Shown one piece after another: positions 1 through 6,527 of a DNA stretch of 11,054 bases (positions within the stretch are counted from its first letter, which is position 1; the number at the start of each line of letters is the position of its first letter). Below the pieces are notes generated by a model. The model saw nothing but the letters and a program-made list of their open reading frames with translations. It made no database searches and had not been told where the DNA came from. The stretch lies in NCBI GenBank assembly GCA_016793585.1, contig JAEUJR010000926.1:1-11054 (forward strand). The letters run 5' to 3'. The position numbers and the translations under genes are program-made. This DNA is from Archangium sp. (GTDB lineage Bacteria > Myxococcota > Myxococcia > Myxococcales > Myxococcaceae).

Positions 1-10
1 TGGCCAGGGC

Positions 11-727
11 ATGAAGCGCGTCTTCGTTCCCGGCGCGGCGCAGGGAGCGCTCGAGCTGACGGGGCCGGCGTTTCACCATTTGGCCGTCGTGCTGCGCGTG
101 AAGGCAGGCGACGCCATCGAGGTGTTCGACGGGCACGGGCAGGCGTTCGACGCGAAGGTCGTCGACGTGAAAGAGAGCGCGCTGACGATGGAGCTCGGTG
201 TCGCGCGCGCGAGGCCTGAACCCCGGCGCGTCACCATCGTTCAGGGCTTGCCCAAGGCCGACAAGCTCGAGCTCGTGCTGCAGAAGGGCACCGAGCTGGG
301 CGCGAGCGCGTTTCTGCCCGCCGCCGCGCGACGCAGCATCGTGAAGCTCGAGGGGAAAGAGGAGAAGAAGCTCGAGCGCTGGCGCCGCATCGTCGAAGAG
401 GCCGCCAGACAGTGTGGCCGCGCCGACGTGCCCGACGTTCTGCCTCCGTGTTCGCTCGACGAGCTCTCGCTGCCAGGCACGGCCGTGCTCGTGCTGGACG
501 AAGCAGAGAAGGCGCTGCCCCTTTCACGCGCGCTGGAGACGCTGGCGGCTGATCAGCCCATCGCGCTCGTCATCGGTCCTGAAGGTGGGCTCGATCGCGC
601 CGAAGTGGCGGCCCTCGTCGCGGCTGGCGCGCAGGCCGTGACGCTGGGAAAGAACGTGCTGCGCACCGAGACGGCGGCCCTCGCGGCGCTGGCCGTGATT
701 CGCCACCTCGAGGGCCTGCTGGGCTGA
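11..727 (+). CDS. rsmE: 16S rRNA (uracil(1498)-N3)-methyltransferase RsmE
   Basis: RsmE is a SPOUT-class, SAM-dependent enzyme that methylates N3 of U1498 in helix 44 of 16S rRNA, acting on the assembled 30S subunit in the cytosol. The 238-residue product has the usual family length. The N-terminal PUA-like domain carries the His-His-Leu and Val-Leu-Arg signature (residues 22-29). The central segment KADKLELVLQKGTELG (82-97) and the block RWRRIVEEAARQCGR (123-137) are characteristic. The C-terminal trefoil knot shows VIGPEGGL (187-194) and TLGKNVLRTETAALAAL (211-227), which form the SAM site. The ATG has no good ribosome binding site. Another frame reads Ala-Arg-Ala-stop into the window and ends in an ATGA overlap at 11-14, so an upstream gene may be translationally coupled. 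In many bacteria that neighbour is prmA, but too little is visible to say. The identification is firm. Confidence 0.96.
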   Translation: MKRVFVPGAAQGALELTGPAFHHLAVVLRVKAGDAIEVFDGHGQAFDAKVVDVKESALTMELGVARARPEPRRVTIVQGLPKADKLELVLQKGTELGASAFLPAAARRSIVKLEGKEEKKLERWRRIVEEAARQCGRADVPDVLPPCSLDELSLPGTAVLVLDEAEKALPLSRALETLAADQPIALVIGPEGGLDRAEVAALVAAGAQAVTLGKNVLRTETAALAALAVIRHLEGLLG

Positions 728-741
728 TCAGCGGCTGATCA
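725..741. promoter_or_regulatory. 17-bp perfect dyad overlapping the rsmE stop codon
   Basis: TGATCAGC-G-GCTGATCA is an inverted repeat with 8-bp arms around a single G. It begins at the rsmE stop codon. It can also be read as a tandem repeat of GGCTGATCA (722-730 and 733-741). As RNA it could form a 6-bp stem with a 5-nt loop, but no U-tract follows, so an intrinsic terminator is unlikely. It lies 65-81 nt upstream of the RDD gene start, so an operator for that gene is an alternative. The role is inferred only from symmetry. Confidence 0.35.
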
Positions 742-770
742 ACCAATCGTGTAGGACGCTGTAGGTTTTC

Positions 771-799
771 TTGCGCACTTCACAGAGTCGTCGTCTCAT
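771..799 (+). promoter_or_regulatory. weak sigma-70-like promoter candidate before the RDD gene
   Basis: TTGCGC (771-776) and TCTCAT (794-799) are separated by 17 bp and match the TTGACA/TATAAT consensus at 3 and 4 positions. A transcript from here would begin at about the GTG start at 806, making it leaderless. This fits the lack of any Shine-Dalgarno sequence. The upstream sequence also holds TGTAGG twice, 10 bp apart (750-755 and 760-765). Matches this weak are common by chance, so the call is tentative. Confidence 0.22.
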
Positions 800-805
800 C
801 ACGAC

Positions 806-2449
806 GTGAGCAACGACCCGAAGAAGCCGCTCGACCCCGCGCCGGAGCAGACCCCCGACATCCTCCAGCGCGACCTGAACCTCGACCGCCGCAACCGTCA
901 GGCGCCGTCTTTCGAAGAGCTGAAGACGCAGACCGCCGGCCGCGAAGGCGCGATGACGCAGCCGGGAATTCCCGGGCCGTTCATGGCGAAGCCACCGCCT
1001 GCCGCGCCGCCGCGCACGAAGACGCCCTCCACGCCGGGCACCGTGACGCCGGGAAACCCCGCGCGCGAGCCGACGCACTTCGAGCTCGCCGCCACCACGC
1101 AGACGCCTCAGCGCGCGATGGCGCAGGCGCGCCCGCCGCTGCAGGTCACCGCGGCTCCCGCCAACGCGCCGCCGGCCCCGCAGGTCACCCGCTCGCCGGT
1201 GCAGCAGGTTCCTCCCGGGCTTCAGGCGCGCGCGCAGGCTCCCGCGCCACATCAGCAAGCGCGCCCGGCGCCGCCGCCGCCCCGAGCCGCCGCAGCCGCG
1301 CCCGTCCCTCTCCCGGGTGGTGCGCCGGCGCCTCGACCGCCCCCGCCCCGAGCGCCCGCGCCGCAGGCCGCGCCGGTCGCCGCCCGCCCGCCGAACGCGC
1401 ACCCCGCTCCGCCGGCAATGAGCCGCGCACCAGCCGCGCCTGCACCTCGCCCGCCGGCCCCCGCCGTTCCGCGACAGGCACCGCCCTCTCCGACCGACTG
1501 GGCGGCTGCGCGCCCGACGGCGCCCGAGCCCATCGTCGAGGCGCCGACCATTCCGGTTCAGCCCGTGAAGCTGACGGCCGCGAGCCCGGTGCAGGGCGCC
1601 ACCGCGCCCTCGGGCCACAGCCAGCGCGCGTCGTACGCGCCTGCCCACGTGCCCGTTGCGCCGACGCCCGCCGTCGAGGCCGCTGAGGAGTTCGCCACCA
1701 CGCCGAACCGCCCGGCGATTCCGCGCCAGCAGGTGCAGCCGGCCTTCTCCGAGCTGCCGCAGTCGATGCCGAGCCACCTCGTGGTGACGCAGCCGGGCAT
1801 TCCAGGCCCGTACGCGCAGCGCCGCGACACGCCCGTCGTCTCGACGAAAGACGACGCCAGCGCGCCGATGCCGCCCGTCGGCCCCACGCGCGTGCTCGAT
1901 CAGCACCAGCCCGCGCCCATGCCCGCCGTCACGCCCGACTTCGGTGAAGTGCCCGCCTTCGAAGCGCCCGCGAGTGAGCCCGCCGAGTCGGAGGAGGAGG
2001 CGCTGCAGGGCGACGTGCTCGCGACGCCCGCCTCGCTCTGGCGCCGAAGCTTCGCGTGGGTGTTCGACCTCATCGTCATCGGCGTCGTGGTGGGTGGCTT
2101 CTTCGCCGCGGCGCTCGCCGTCATCGGCAAGCCCAGCCCGTCGCTGCTGCTCAAGGTCGCGCTGCCCGGCCTCGGCGTCGTCGGCTTCGTCGCCTTCGTC
2201 TACACGACGCTCTTCGCGTTCCTCTGGAGAGGCCGCACGCCCGGCCGCCGCCTGCTCGGCATTCACCTCGTCGATGCGTCGGGCCACGCGCCGCACGCCG
2301 GCCGTGCGCTCGTGCGGGCCGCGCTCTCGCTCGCAAGCTTCACGCTCTTTCTCTCGGGCTTCTGGCTGGCGCTGTTCGACCGCCGGGGCCAGACGCTGCA
2401 CGACAAGCTGACGTCGACGTTCGTGGTGCGATTGAAGGCCGCGGTTTGA
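806..2449 (+). CDS. RDD-family membrane protein with long Pro/Ala-rich N-terminal region
   Basis: The 547-residue product has two parts. Residues 1-405 are low-complexity and rich in Pro, Ala, Arg and Gln, with almost no predicted fold. Residues 407-547 form an RDD domain. The domain shows the Arg/Asp pair in LWRRSFAWVFDLIVIG (411-426), three hydrophobic segments (about 417-438, 447-473 and 505-522), the loop GRTPGRRLLGIHLVD (476-490), and the closing FDRRGQTLHDK (524-534) with the second conserved Asp. RDD proteins are small inner-membrane proteins of mostly unknown function; some have been linked to Na+ or Li+/H+ exchange. With no signal peptide, the disordered part is presumably cytoplasmic. 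The octapeptide TQPGIPGP occurs twice (51-58 and 328-335) and TRVLD once (361-365). The GTG start lacks a ribosome binding site. The RDD assignment is solid; the function is unknown. Confidence 0.85.
   Translation: MSNDPKKPLDPAPEQTPDILQRDLNLDRRNRQAPSFEELKTQTAGREGAMTQPGIPGPFMAKPPPAAPPRTKTPSTPGTVTPGNPAREPTHFELAATTQTPQRAMAQARPPLQVTAAPANAPPAPQVTRSPVQQVPPGLQARAQAPAPHQQARPAPPPPRAAAAAPVPLPGGAPAPRPPPPRAPAPQAAPVAARPPNAHPAPPAMSRAPAAPAPRPPAPAVPRQAPPSPTDWAAARPTAPEPIVEAPTIPVQPVKLTAASPVQGATAPSGHSQRASYAPAHVPVAPTPAVEAAEEFATTPNRPAIPRQQVQPAFSELPQSMPSHLVVTQPGIPGPYAQRRDTPVVSTKDDASAPMPPVGPTRVLDQHQPAPMPAVTPDFGEVPAFEAPASEPAESEEEALQGDVLATPASLWRRSFAWVFDLIVIGVVVGGFFAAALAVIGKPSPSLLLKVALPGLGVVGFVAFVYTTLFAFLWRGRTPGRRLLGIHLVDASGHAPHAGRALVRAALSLASFTLFLSGFWLALFDRRGQTLHDKLTSTFVVRLKAAV
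956..979 (+). repeat. first copy of TQPGIPGP motif in the RDD protein
   Basis: This stretch encodes residues 51-58. The same octapeptide recurs at 1787-1810, 277 residues later, each time after a hydrophobic residue and followed by an aromatic one (Phe here, Tyr in the second copy). The nucleotide copies differ at several third positions, so the conservation is at protein level. The surrounding linker has no other obvious similarity. A 14-bp palindrome (CCGGGAATTCCCGG, 962-975) inside this copy is probably a by-product of the Pro-Gly codons. Confidence 0.5.
1787..1810 (+). repeat. second copy of TQPGIPGP motif in the RDD protein
   Basis: This stretch encodes residues 328-335 and matches residues 51-58 exactly in amino acids, with Tyr instead of Phe after it. 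It sits about 75 residues before the membrane domain. It is probably a short docking motif or a remnant of internal duplication; the sequence cannot decide which. Confidence 0.5.
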
Positions 2450-2458
2450 CGCGGTCGC

Positions 2459-2466
2459 GCTAGAAC
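2459..2466 (+). promoter_or_regulatory. GCTAGAAC, -10-like element before the MshEN-HEAT gene
   Basis: TAGAAC (2461-2466) matches TATAAT at four of six positions and is preceded by GC. It lies 12 nt before the ATG at 2479, predicting a leader of about 6 nt. No Shine-Dalgarno sequence is present in the 29-nt gap after the RDD gene. No convincing -35 element lies at the right distance. The similar GCTA placement before the starts at 5533 and 7861 is the main reason for noting it. Confidence 0.25.
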
Positions 2467-2478
2467 GAGCCACCGCTC

Positions 2479-5400
2479 ATGGCCCAACGCCTCGCCCAGC
2501 ACCTGATGGCGAAAGGCCTCGTCTCGGCCCGCCTCGTCGACGAAGCGCTCAAGCGCGCCGAGAAGGCGAAGGTGGGGCTCGACACGTCGCTGCTGTCGCT
2601 CAACGCCATCTCCGAGACGGGCGTGCTGCAGGCCATCAGCGACGTCAGCGGCATTCGGCTGGTGAACCTGGCCGACTTCGAGCCGAACACCGAAGCCGGG
2701 CCGTTGATGCCGTACAAGATGTCGAAGCAGCTGGGCGTGGTGCCGCTCTCGCTCGATGGGCAGACGCTGCACGTCGCTTGCGCGTACCCGGTGCCCACCT
2801 CGCAGCTCAAAGACGTCGGCTTTCTGCTGGGGCGAAAGCTCGAGCTGTGGGTGGCCATCGAAGCGCGCGTGCGTGACTGGCAGGCCGTCATCTATGGCCA
2901 GCCGCTCGAGCCGATGGTGGCGCGCGTGCTCAAGCAGCTCGACCCGTCGCGGCCCGAGCCCCCCCGCCCCTCGCCAGAGCCGGCGCCGTCGAGAGGCGCC
3001 CCGTCGAAGCCGCCCGTTCCCGACGTCGACGACAACCCGCTCATCGGTGGCGAGACGGACTCGTTGTCGGTGGAGGTGGTGGAGCGCAGCCTGGACGGCA
3101 TCGACGACGTGCCGCTGCTGCTGACGGCGCCCAAGAAGAAGAAGAAGAGAATCGAGGTCGTCGACGAGCCGAGCGTGGTGGTGGCGAGCGACGCGGTGCC
3201 GCTGGGTGAAGGAGAAGAGCACCACACCACCGTCATCGACCCGACGGCCTACTCCCGCTACGCGCGTGGCGGCGACGACTCGGGCGCGCAGGCGGTGCCG
3301 CTCGACGAGCACGACTCGACGCGCGTGCTCGACTTGAAGGGCTACGCGAACTTCGCGAAGCAGCTCTCGACGACCGACGGCGCGCAGCACGCCATGGTGT
3401 TCCCCGGCGGAGTCCTGCCGCCTCGAACGTCGGCGCCGCCGCCTCCGCCGCCGTCGATGGCGCCCGTCGGCCCTTCGTGGGTTCAGCCTGCGTCGGCTGC
3501 CCGCCCACCTCCCGAGAAGGTGCAGCCGGCCGAGTCGCGGCGCGGCACCGGAGCCTTCGTTCAACCTGCGGCGAAGCCGGCGACGAAGAAGCCCGCGCCC
3601 GTACCGATGCCGCCGACGGCCGAGCACGCGCCCGAAGCGCGGCCCACGCCGCCCGAGCCCGCGCCGCTGGGCGCGACCGTGGCCGCCGACGAGACCGACT
3701 TCTCAGACGTGAACGCGATGCTCGAGGCGCCCGAAGCACCGCCGCCCAACGTTCCGCCCGAGCCGCCGCCCGCGCTCCCGAAGCCGACGCGCCCGCCGCC
3801 CTCGTTCACCGGCGCGATGGCCGTGCCTCCACCCGCCGCGGCGCCTCCTCGCGCCTCGACGCCTCGCGCTTCGACCGGCGTCGTTCCGTTGACCGAGCCC
3901 TACAGCCAGGTTGCTCCCGCCGCGCCCACGCCGTTGCCCGAGGTGCCCGCGCAGGAGGCGTGGCAGGTGCCGCCGCCCGGAGCCTCGCCCGCATGGCCGC
4001 AGTCGTCGGCCGCCATCGCGTCGCAGCAGCCCGTCTACCCCGCGCCTCCCGGCCTCGCGCCGTCGAGCGCGACGGAGTGGACGCTGGCGCAGGCCCGTCA
4101 GTCGCTCAAAGAGAACACGACCGATCGCGACGCGCTCATCAACGTGGTGCTCGAGTACGGCCGCCGGGCCTTCGACTTCGTCTCGGCCTTCGCGGTGGTG
4201 CGTGGAGCGGCCGTCGGCTGGGACTCGCGCGGTGGTGACGCCGAGGCCGTTCGACAGCTCGCGGTGCCGCTCGACGCCGCGAGTGTGTTTCGCACGGTGG
4301 CGCTCACGCGAGGCAGCTACGTCGGCCCGCTGCCGCCCGATGCGCTGACGCAGCACTACCTCGCGTTGCTGGGCCGCGCGCCGCGCACGGTGTTCGTGTG
4401 GCCGGTCGAGGTGCAGTCACGGCTGGTGGCGATGCTGTACGGCGATTGTGGTTCGCGCCCCGTCAGCCAGCGCCGGCTCGCCGACTTCATCCTCTTCTGT
4501 CAGGACCTGCCGACCGCGTTCCACGACCTCATTCTGTTCCGCAAACAGAACCCGAAGGCGCCGCAGGCGTTCGCCGAGGCCGCGTTGCTGCCGCAGCAGG
4601 AGGCGGTGGCGACGACAGGCGAGGTGCCCGCCGACGCCGAGTGGTTCAATGGGCTCATCTCGCTGCTGACGGGGCCCGACCCGAGCGAGCGCTCGATGGC
4701 GATGCTCGAGCTGATGAAGACGCCCGAGGCTTCGGCTGGCGCGCTGGCCCATGCCTTCCCCGGGCCGACGGGGTGGTCGCGGCTGCCCGTGGTGGAGCTG
4801 CCAGAGCCCGACGAGCTGGGCCCGATTCCGGGAGCCCTGACACGGCTGGGGCACCCGGCGGCCGTCGCCATCGCGCCGATTCTCGACTCGTCCGACTCCG
4901 ACGCGCGATACCTGGCGCTGCTCACCGCGGGCGCCCTGCGCTACCCCGAGGTCATCGACGGCGTGCTGCGTGGCCTGTTCGACCTCGAGCCCGACATCTC
5001 GTCGGCGGCGCGCGCCGCGGCGACGTCGTTGCGGTACCTGCCAACGTTTCAGACGCGCATGTACGAGCTGCGCCAGGAGCTGGCCTCGACGGACCCGCTT
5101 CGGCGTTCGCTGGCGGCGCGCGCGCTCGGCGTGCTGCACGACCGTGAAGCCATCGACGGGCTCATCAACCTCACGGGCAGCGACGACGAGCTGGTGGCGA
5201 CGTCGGCCGCCGAGGCGCTCAAGGAGATCACCCGGAACAACTTCGGCCCGCAGCCCCGCGCGTGGACGGCCTGGTACGCCCGCGCCCGTTCGCAGCGCCG
5301 CATCGAGTGGCTCGTCGAGGCGCTCGCGAGCGACGACTTCGACCTGCGGCTGTCGGCCATCGAAGAGCTGTCGCGCACCTTCGGAGACAACTTCGGCTAC

Positions 5401-5487
5401 TTCGCCGATGGCCCGTCGGCCGAGCGGCACGCTTCACTCGAGCAGTGGCAGAGCATCATCGCGTCGCGGCCCGACTTCGACATGTGA
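2479..5487 (+). CDS. MshEN/GspE_N-type domain protein with GAF-like region and HEAT-like repeats
   Basis: This 1002-residue soluble protein has no signal peptide or membrane segment. Residues 1-155 resemble the MshEN (GspE/T2SSE N-terminal) domain: RLAQHLMAKGLV at 4-15, a degenerate second copy ending near GIRLVNL (58-64), then the segment PLSLDGQTLHVACAYPVP (89-106). In type II secretion and type IV pilus ATPases this domain can bind cyclic di-GMP, but no ATPase domain follows here. Residues 156-530 form a Pro-rich acidic linker with a Lys5-Arg patch (219-224) and a duplicated motif (239-264 and 272-296). Residues ~540-690 look like a divergent GAF fold. Residues ~720-970 form alpha-helical HEAT-like repeats, for example RRSLAARALGVLHDREAIDG (875-894). 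The ATG start fits the family N-terminus. It is probably a cytoplasmic signalling scaffold. Domain calls were made by eye; the GAF call is the least certain. Confidence 0.8.
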   Translation: MAQRLAQHLMAKGLVSARLVDEALKRAEKAKVGLDTSLLSLNAISETGVLQAISDVSGIRLVNLADFEPNTEAGPLMPYKMSKQLGVVPLSLDGQTLHVACAYPVPTSQLKDVGFLLGRKLELWVAIEARVRDWQAVIYGQPLEPMVARVLKQLDPSRPEPPRPSPEPAPSRGAPSKPPVPDVDDNPLIGGETDSLSVEVVERSLDGIDDVPLLLTAPKKKKKRIEVVDEPSVVVASDAVPLGEGEEHHTTVIDPTAYSRYARGGDDSGAQAVPLDEHDSTRVLDLKGYANFAKQLSTTDGAQHAMVFPGGVLPPRTSAPPPPPPSMAPVGPSWVQPASAARPPPEKVQPAESRRGTGAFVQPAAKPATKKPAPVPMPPTAEHAPEARPTPPEPAPLGATVAADETDFSDVNAMLEAPEAPPPNVPPEPPPALPKPTRPPPSFTGAMAVPPPAAAPPRASTPRASTGVVPLTEPYSQVAPAAPTPLPEVPAQEAWQVPPPGASPAWPQSSAAIASQQPVYPAPPGLAPSSATEWTLAQARQSLKENTTDRDALINVVLEYGRRAFDFVSAFAVVRGAAVGWDSRGGDAEAVRQLAVPLDAASVFRTVALTRGSYVGPLPPDALTQHYLALLGRAPRTVFVWPVEVQSRLVAMLYGDCGSRPVSQRRLADFILFCQDLPTAFHDLILFRKQNPKAPQAFAEAALLPQQEAVATTGEVPADAEWFNGLISLLTGPDPSERSMAMLELMKTPEASAGALAHAFPGPTGWSRLPVVELPEPDELGPIPGALTRLGHPAAVAIAPILDSSDSDARYLALLTAGALRYPEVIDGVLRGLFDLEPDISSAARAAATSLRYLPTFQTRMYELRQELASTDPLRRSLAARALGVLHDREAIDGLINLTGSDDELVATSAAEALKEITRNNFGPQPRAWTAWYARARSQRRIEWLVEALASDDFDLRLSAIEELSRTFGDNFGYFADGPSAERHASLEQWQSIIASRPDFDM
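3133..3150 (+). other. poly-Lys patch in the linker of the MshEN-HEAT protein
   Basis: Five AAG codons followed by AGA encode Lys219-Lys223 and Arg224. It is a purine-rich island in otherwise GC-rich DNA. In the protein it is a compact positive charge in a Pro-rich, mostly acidic linker, and it could contact membrane or nucleic acid. A role is not shown by the sequence. Confidence 0.4.
3193..3270 (+). repeat. internal protein repeat, copy 1 (AVPL...TTVID...Y)
   Basis: Residues 239-264 read AVPLGEGEEHHTTVIDPTAY followed by SRYARG and one more Gly. They align with copy 2 (residues 272-296) as AVPL-x-E...T-x-V-[IL]-D-x3-Y-x3-A, with a two-residue length difference. The copies are separated by only seven residues. 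Conservation inside an otherwise random-looking linker suggests a functional short motif. Confidence 0.5.
3292..3366 (+). repeat. internal protein repeat, copy 2 (AVPL...TRVLD...Y)
   Basis: Residues 272-296 read AVPLDEHDSTRVLDLKGYAN followed by FAKQL. Ala-Val-Pro-Leu, the acidic stretch with His, Thr-x-Val-[Ile/Leu]-Asp, the Tyr and the following Ala are shared with copy 1. The pentapeptide TRVLD also occurs in the upstream RDD protein (residues 361-365), with 14 identical nucleotides (1886-1899 and 3319-3332). Confidence 0.5.
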
Positions 5488-5518
5488 CGGGTTGGCGCGG
5501 CAGAGCCCCGAGTGGCCT

Positions 5519-5526
5519 GCTATCTG
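5519..5526 (+). promoter_or_regulatory. GCTATCTG, -10-like element before the bestrophin gene
   Basis: The T at 5521 is 12 nt before the ATG at 5533. If this is a -10 hexamer, transcription would start at or next to the A of the start codon, giving a leaderless message. This, together with the family N-terminus, favours the ATG over the GTG at 5512. The TATCTG hexamer itself is a poor match to TATAAT and no -35 is evident. Confidence 0.25.
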
Positions 5527-5532
5527 CGCCTG

Positions 5533-6516
5533 ATGCACGCCGGAAAGCACTACTCGCTGCGCGAAGTCCTCGCGTGGACGCGCTTCGCCATCGTCCTGTT
5601 CCTCGTGGTGGCGACCGTGCCCACCGTCGCGTGGGCGGTGTTCGACCAGCACTGGCTCGTGCTGCCGTGGCAACCGGTGGCGCTCGTGGGCACGGCCGTC
5701 GCGTTCGTCACCGGCTTTCAGAACAACGCGGCGTACGGGCGCCTGTGGGAGGCACGACAGATCTGGGGCTCCATCATCAACTTGAGCCGCACCTGGGCGG
5801 TGCAGGCGCTCGACCTGCCGACGGCGAACACGAGCGCGAAGAAGCAGCTCATCGAGCGGCACCTCGCGTGGCTGACGGCGCTGCGCCTTCAGCTGCGTGA
5901 GAAGCGCGCGTGGGAGACCGTCGATCGCCATGACAACAAGAGCTACCAGCACTTCTACGACGTGCCCGAGTGGCAGGGCGACTTGAGCGCCGAGCTGAAG
6001 GCCCTGCTGCCCGAGGCCGAGCACGCCCGCGTCATCGCGACGAAGAACCGCGCCACCCACACGCTCGCGGCGCAGTCGAAGGCGGTCGCAACGCTCGCGG
6101 CCACCGGAGAACTCACGGAGCTGCGCTTCATCGAGCTCGAGCGCACCATCGCCGCGCTCTACGACTGCCAGGGCCGCTGCGAGCGCATCAAGAACTTCCC
6201 CTACCCGCGCCAGTTCGCGACCCTCAACGGCTACTTCAAGACCGCGCTCGTGGCCGCGCTGCCGTTCGCGTTGCTGCCCGAGTTTCACAAGCTGGGGCCG
6301 AACTTCGTGTGGGTCACCATTCCCAGCTCGGCGATCGTCTCGTGGATCTTTCACATGCTCGAGAAGATCGGCGAGGCGTCTGAGAACCCCTTCATGGGCG
6401 GCCCCAACGACGTGCCCATCAGCTCGATGGCGCGCACCATCGAGATCGATCTTCGCGAACTGCTCGGCGAGACGCCTCCTCCCGCGCTGACGGCGAAGAA
6501 CAACATCTTGAGCTGA
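5533..6516 (+). CDS. bestrophin family anion channel protein
   Basis: Bestrophins (RFP-TM/UPF0187 family) are pentameric anion channels, although bacterial members vary in ion selectivity. The 327-residue product has four hydrophobic segments (about 17-38, 41-62, 233-250 and 256-275). Family signatures are GFQNNAAYGRLWEARQIWG (61-79) with NLSR after it, RCERIKNFPYPRQFA (215-229), and the C-terminal EKIGEASENPFMGGPNDVP (277-295). The region between segments 2 and 3 forms the cytosolic helical bundle. An in-frame GTG at 5512 would add seven residues. I prefer the ATG because MHAGKHYSLREVLAWTR looks like a family N-terminus and a GCTA element sits 12 nt upstream. The next gene starts 11 nt after the stop with a good ribosome binding site, so the two are probably co-translated. 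The family call is firm; the transported ion is unknown. Confidence 0.92.
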   Translation: MHAGKHYSLREVLAWTRFAIVLFLVVATVPTVAWAVFDQHWLVLPWQPVALVGTAVAFVTGFQNNAAYGRLWEARQIWGSIINLSRTWAVQALDLPTANTSAKKQLIERHLAWLTALRLQLREKRAWETVDRHDNKSYQHFYDVPEWQGDLSAELKALLPEAEHARVIATKNRATHTLAAQSKAVATLAATGELTELRFIELERTIAALYDCQGRCERIKNFPYPRQFATLNGYFKTALVAALPFALLPEFHKLGPNFVWVTIPSSAIVSWIFHMLEKIGEASENPFMGGPNDVPISSMARTIEIDLRELLGETPPPALTAKNNILS

Positions 6517-6518
6517 CC

Positions 6519-6523
6519 AGGAG
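6519..6523 (+). promoter_or_regulatory. Shine-Dalgarno AGGAG before the small Cys protein
   Basis: AGGAG lies 4 nt before the ATG at 6528 and 2 nt after the bestrophin stop codon. It is the only clear plus-strand ribosome binding site in the window. It fixes the start of the small gene and indicates translation from a shared bestrophin mRNA. Confidence 0.7.
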
Positions 6524-6527
6524 TGAC

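Noticed and set aside
962..975. 14-bp palindrome CCGGGAATTCCCGG as an operator
   Set aside because: It lies inside the coding region and is explained by the Pro-Gly-Ile-Pro-Gly codons; the second copy of the motif does not keep the palindrome.
728..2473. 581-residue minus-strand open frame antisense to the RDD gene
   Set aside because: It is extremely Arg/Gly-rich, has no recognisable domain, and lies opposite a real RDD gene. Such frames arise from GC-biased codon usage.
3133..3147. Five AAG triplets as a slippage microsatellite
   Set aside because: Only five units in frame; length change would only add or remove Lys, so phase variation is not supported.
2263..3627. 454-residue minus-strand open frame across the RDD and MshEN-HEAT genes
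   Set aside because: The composition is Arg/His/Leu-rich without family motifs, and it overlaps two supported genes on the other strand.
4417..5430. 337-residue minus-strand open frame opposite the HEAT-like region
   Set aside because: It is Arg/Gln-rich, has no motif, and the opposite strand encodes clear helical repeats.
5434..6354. 306-residue minus-strand open frame opposite the bestrophin gene
   Set aside because: The bestrophin signatures on the plus strand are unambiguous and this frame shows only biased composition.
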